A stretch of DNA of 64,000 nt from Leeuwenhoekiella polynyae (GTDB lineage: Bacteria; Bacteroidota; Bacteroidia; Flavobacteriales; Flavobacteriaceae), in the NCBI RefSeq assembly GCF_004104075.1, contig NZ_QOVK01000018.1:29111-93110 (forward strand). Reading direction: 5' to 3'. Position numbers and translations under genes: made by a program. Under the pieces are notes generated by a model that saw nothing but the letters and a program-made list of their open reading frames with translations, searched no databases and had not been told where the DNA came from. Position 1 is the stretch's first letter, and each line of letters opens with the position of its first letter. Positions 63,280 to 64,000 of this stretch are shown here, in pieces.

Positions 63280-63459
63280 TTGGCTCCTATAAATAAAGGG
63301 TTTTACACCATTATAGCAACTAATCGAAGGCTATTATTCGTTATAACAAATAGGTTAACCCCTACAAAAGCAATACGCTTTTTAGAAAAAACGATATGCT
63401 TCAGCAGTAATAAGAATACAGAAGCACTCAACTATTACATAGGCGCTATGATAAACTAG
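63280..63459 (+). CDS. Possible short ORF, uncertain
   Basis: From a TTG the frame reads 59 residues (LAPINKGFYTIIATNRRLL, then EALNYYIGAMIN). The FYTIIATNR start is only loosely like a GIY-YIG domain and could be chance. No clear ribosome site. Low confidence. Confidence 0.2.
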   Translation: MAPINKGFYTIIATNRRLLFVITNRLTPTKAIRFLEKTICFSSNKNTEALNYYIGAMIN

Positions 63460-63559
63460 TCAGCGACTTATCGCAGTTTTTTTTCTTTCATTTGCAGTTC
63501 TCATATATGAATAATACTATTTTAGCAAGCGTTTCCCACCGTTGTATATGCTTTGTAGC

Positions 63560-63655
63560 ACTTAGTGAGTATCGTAATCTCACCTCACGGGTGTACAAGC
63601 ACCCTCGTTTTTATTTTCAATTCTTATCGTTGTCCTTCATTTGAAAGAAGGATTT
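63560..63655 (-). ncRNA. Hairpin-rich tail behind a TnpB-like fragment
   Basis: Three stems in 90 bases: TCCTTC/GAAGGA (63633-63652), GGGTG/CACCC (63589-63604) and GTGAG/CTCAC (63565-63583). They lie right after the stop of the TnpB-like fragment on its strand, the place where TnpB elements encode their guide RNA. Pure inference from position and structure. Confidence 0.25.
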
Positions 63656-63670
63656 GAGATGGATATTAAA

Positions 63671-63868
63671 TTAGCCCACAACCAGTTCTATGCCTGCTTT
63701 TTCAGCTTTGTATGCTATCTTTTGGGTTAATTCATAGTACGACCAATTCCTCAGAACGAAATGTTGCTCTTTCGCTGCTTCGATTTTAGCTTCTTGATCA
63801 AGCAGCATCAGCGTTCCGGCTTGATGCTTTACGCAAAAATCAATGAGTTTTCTGCTGTATACGTGCAA
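63671..63868 (-). pseudogene. TnpB/Cas12-like RuvC-domain fragment
   Basis: The open part (65 residues from a TTG, with extra HPVNQR in frame above) reads RKLIDFCVKHQAGTLMLLDQ and FVLRNWSYYELTQKIAYKAE, then AGIELVV and stop. The W-S-x-x-x-L-x-x-K-I-x-YKA-x-x-x-GI pattern is that of the RuvC-II/III linker region of IS605 OrfB (TnpB) and Cas12-type proteins. The zinc finger and final Asp are missing, and the N-terminal part is cut off by an IS-like end at about 63885. So it is a remnant. Confidence 0.5.
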
Positions 63869-63884
63869 ACGCTGATTTACTGGA

Positions 63885-63930
63885 TGAGCCGGTCAAAGTG
63901 AACCACGTTCGCCGGATGAAAGTGAGCATA
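63885..63930. mobile_element. IS21-like terminal sequence
   Basis: GGTCAAAGTGAACCACG followed by GGATGAAAGTGAGCATAG: two related GGxxxAAAGTGAxC boxes about 21 bases apart, as in the subterminal repeats of IS21-family ends. The TnpB-like frame is interrupted right beside it. No istA or istB gene is inside the window. Confidence 0.4.
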
Positions 63931-64000
63931 GCAAACTAAGTACTGGAAGTCGATTCCTTTGTTGTTAAATTTACTCTTTATTTTTCAGTTTTTTTCTCAT

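Noticed and set aside
63280..63459. GIY-YIG nuclease gene
   Set aside because: Only a loose FYTIIATNR resemblance; key Arg/Glu context and normal length are missing, so it is listed only as an uncertain ORF.

Overview
The window is chromosomal DNA of a member of the Bacteroidota, most probably a marine Flavobacteriaceae. Evidence from sequence content: two TonB-dependent receptors with carboxypeptidase-regulatory N-terminal domains, a bacillithiol-type YtxJ/BrxC protein, an ECF sigma factor followed by a short conserved flavobacterial protein, a gliding-bacteria style sodium:solute symporter, an M57 'HEIGH' protease, and promoter-like TAnnTTTG boxes. No rRNA, tRNA or CRISPR array was recognised.

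Layout. 0-5 kb: end of an AraC-type regulator, an M23 peptidase, an ECF sigma / membrane anti-sigma-like / DUF4097-like envelope stress module, a decayed lipoprotein gene and an Ohr/OsmC peroxidase. 5-17 kb: ordinary core genes (MeaB GTPase, sugar-nucleotide epimerase, PAP2 phosphatase, symporter, CoA-binding protein, outer-membrane receptor, bacilliredoxin, ClpB), with a candidate small RNA at 10.5 kb and a paired palindrome before clpB. 17-25.5 kb is an accessory island: a decayed gene, a REP-associated tyrosine transposase (RAYT) surrounded by more than a dozen REP-like palindromes, longer direct repeats, an AraC regulator next to a duplicated ABM-fold protein, a VOC protein and its decayed paralogue, a PAF-acetylhydrolase-like enzyme, and two 11-bp-period repeat arrays. 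25.5-52 kb: siderophore-type receptor, membrane MutS-like ATPase, methyltransferase, outer-membrane proteins, SbcCD, thioesterase, Xaa-Pro aminopeptidase plus DPP-IV peptidase flanked by a 98-bp repeat family, an N-terminally truncated di-haem peroxidase beside an AT-rich M57 protease, Bcp, an Nth homologue without cysteines, a second ECF sigma factor, and UvrA.

52.4-55.1 kb is a large non-coding tandem array (about ten units of 244 or 264 bp). After a small secreted protein and mnmE (which carries an in-frame palindromic insertion) begins an integrated mobilizable element, about 57.4-63.2 kb: tyrosine recombinase, excisionase-like HTH protein, P-loop helicase-like protein, an iteron-like repeat region, Toprim primase-like protein, a probable oriT hairpin, MobC-like and MobA-like mobilization proteins and a small membrane protein, the last three overlapping by ATGA. 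Its genes together provide integration/excision, replication-type functions and DNA transfer by a helper conjugation system. The right end of the window holds remnants: a TnpB/Cas12-like RuvC-domain fragment followed on its own strand by three small hairpins, and an IS21-like terminal sequence.

Main novelty candidates are the RAYT/REP island, the 244/264-bp array, the iteron and oriT modules of the mobilizable element, the repeat insertion inside mnmE, and the TnpB-like remnant with a structured tail. Functional names are from motif recognition by eye; no database search was run.
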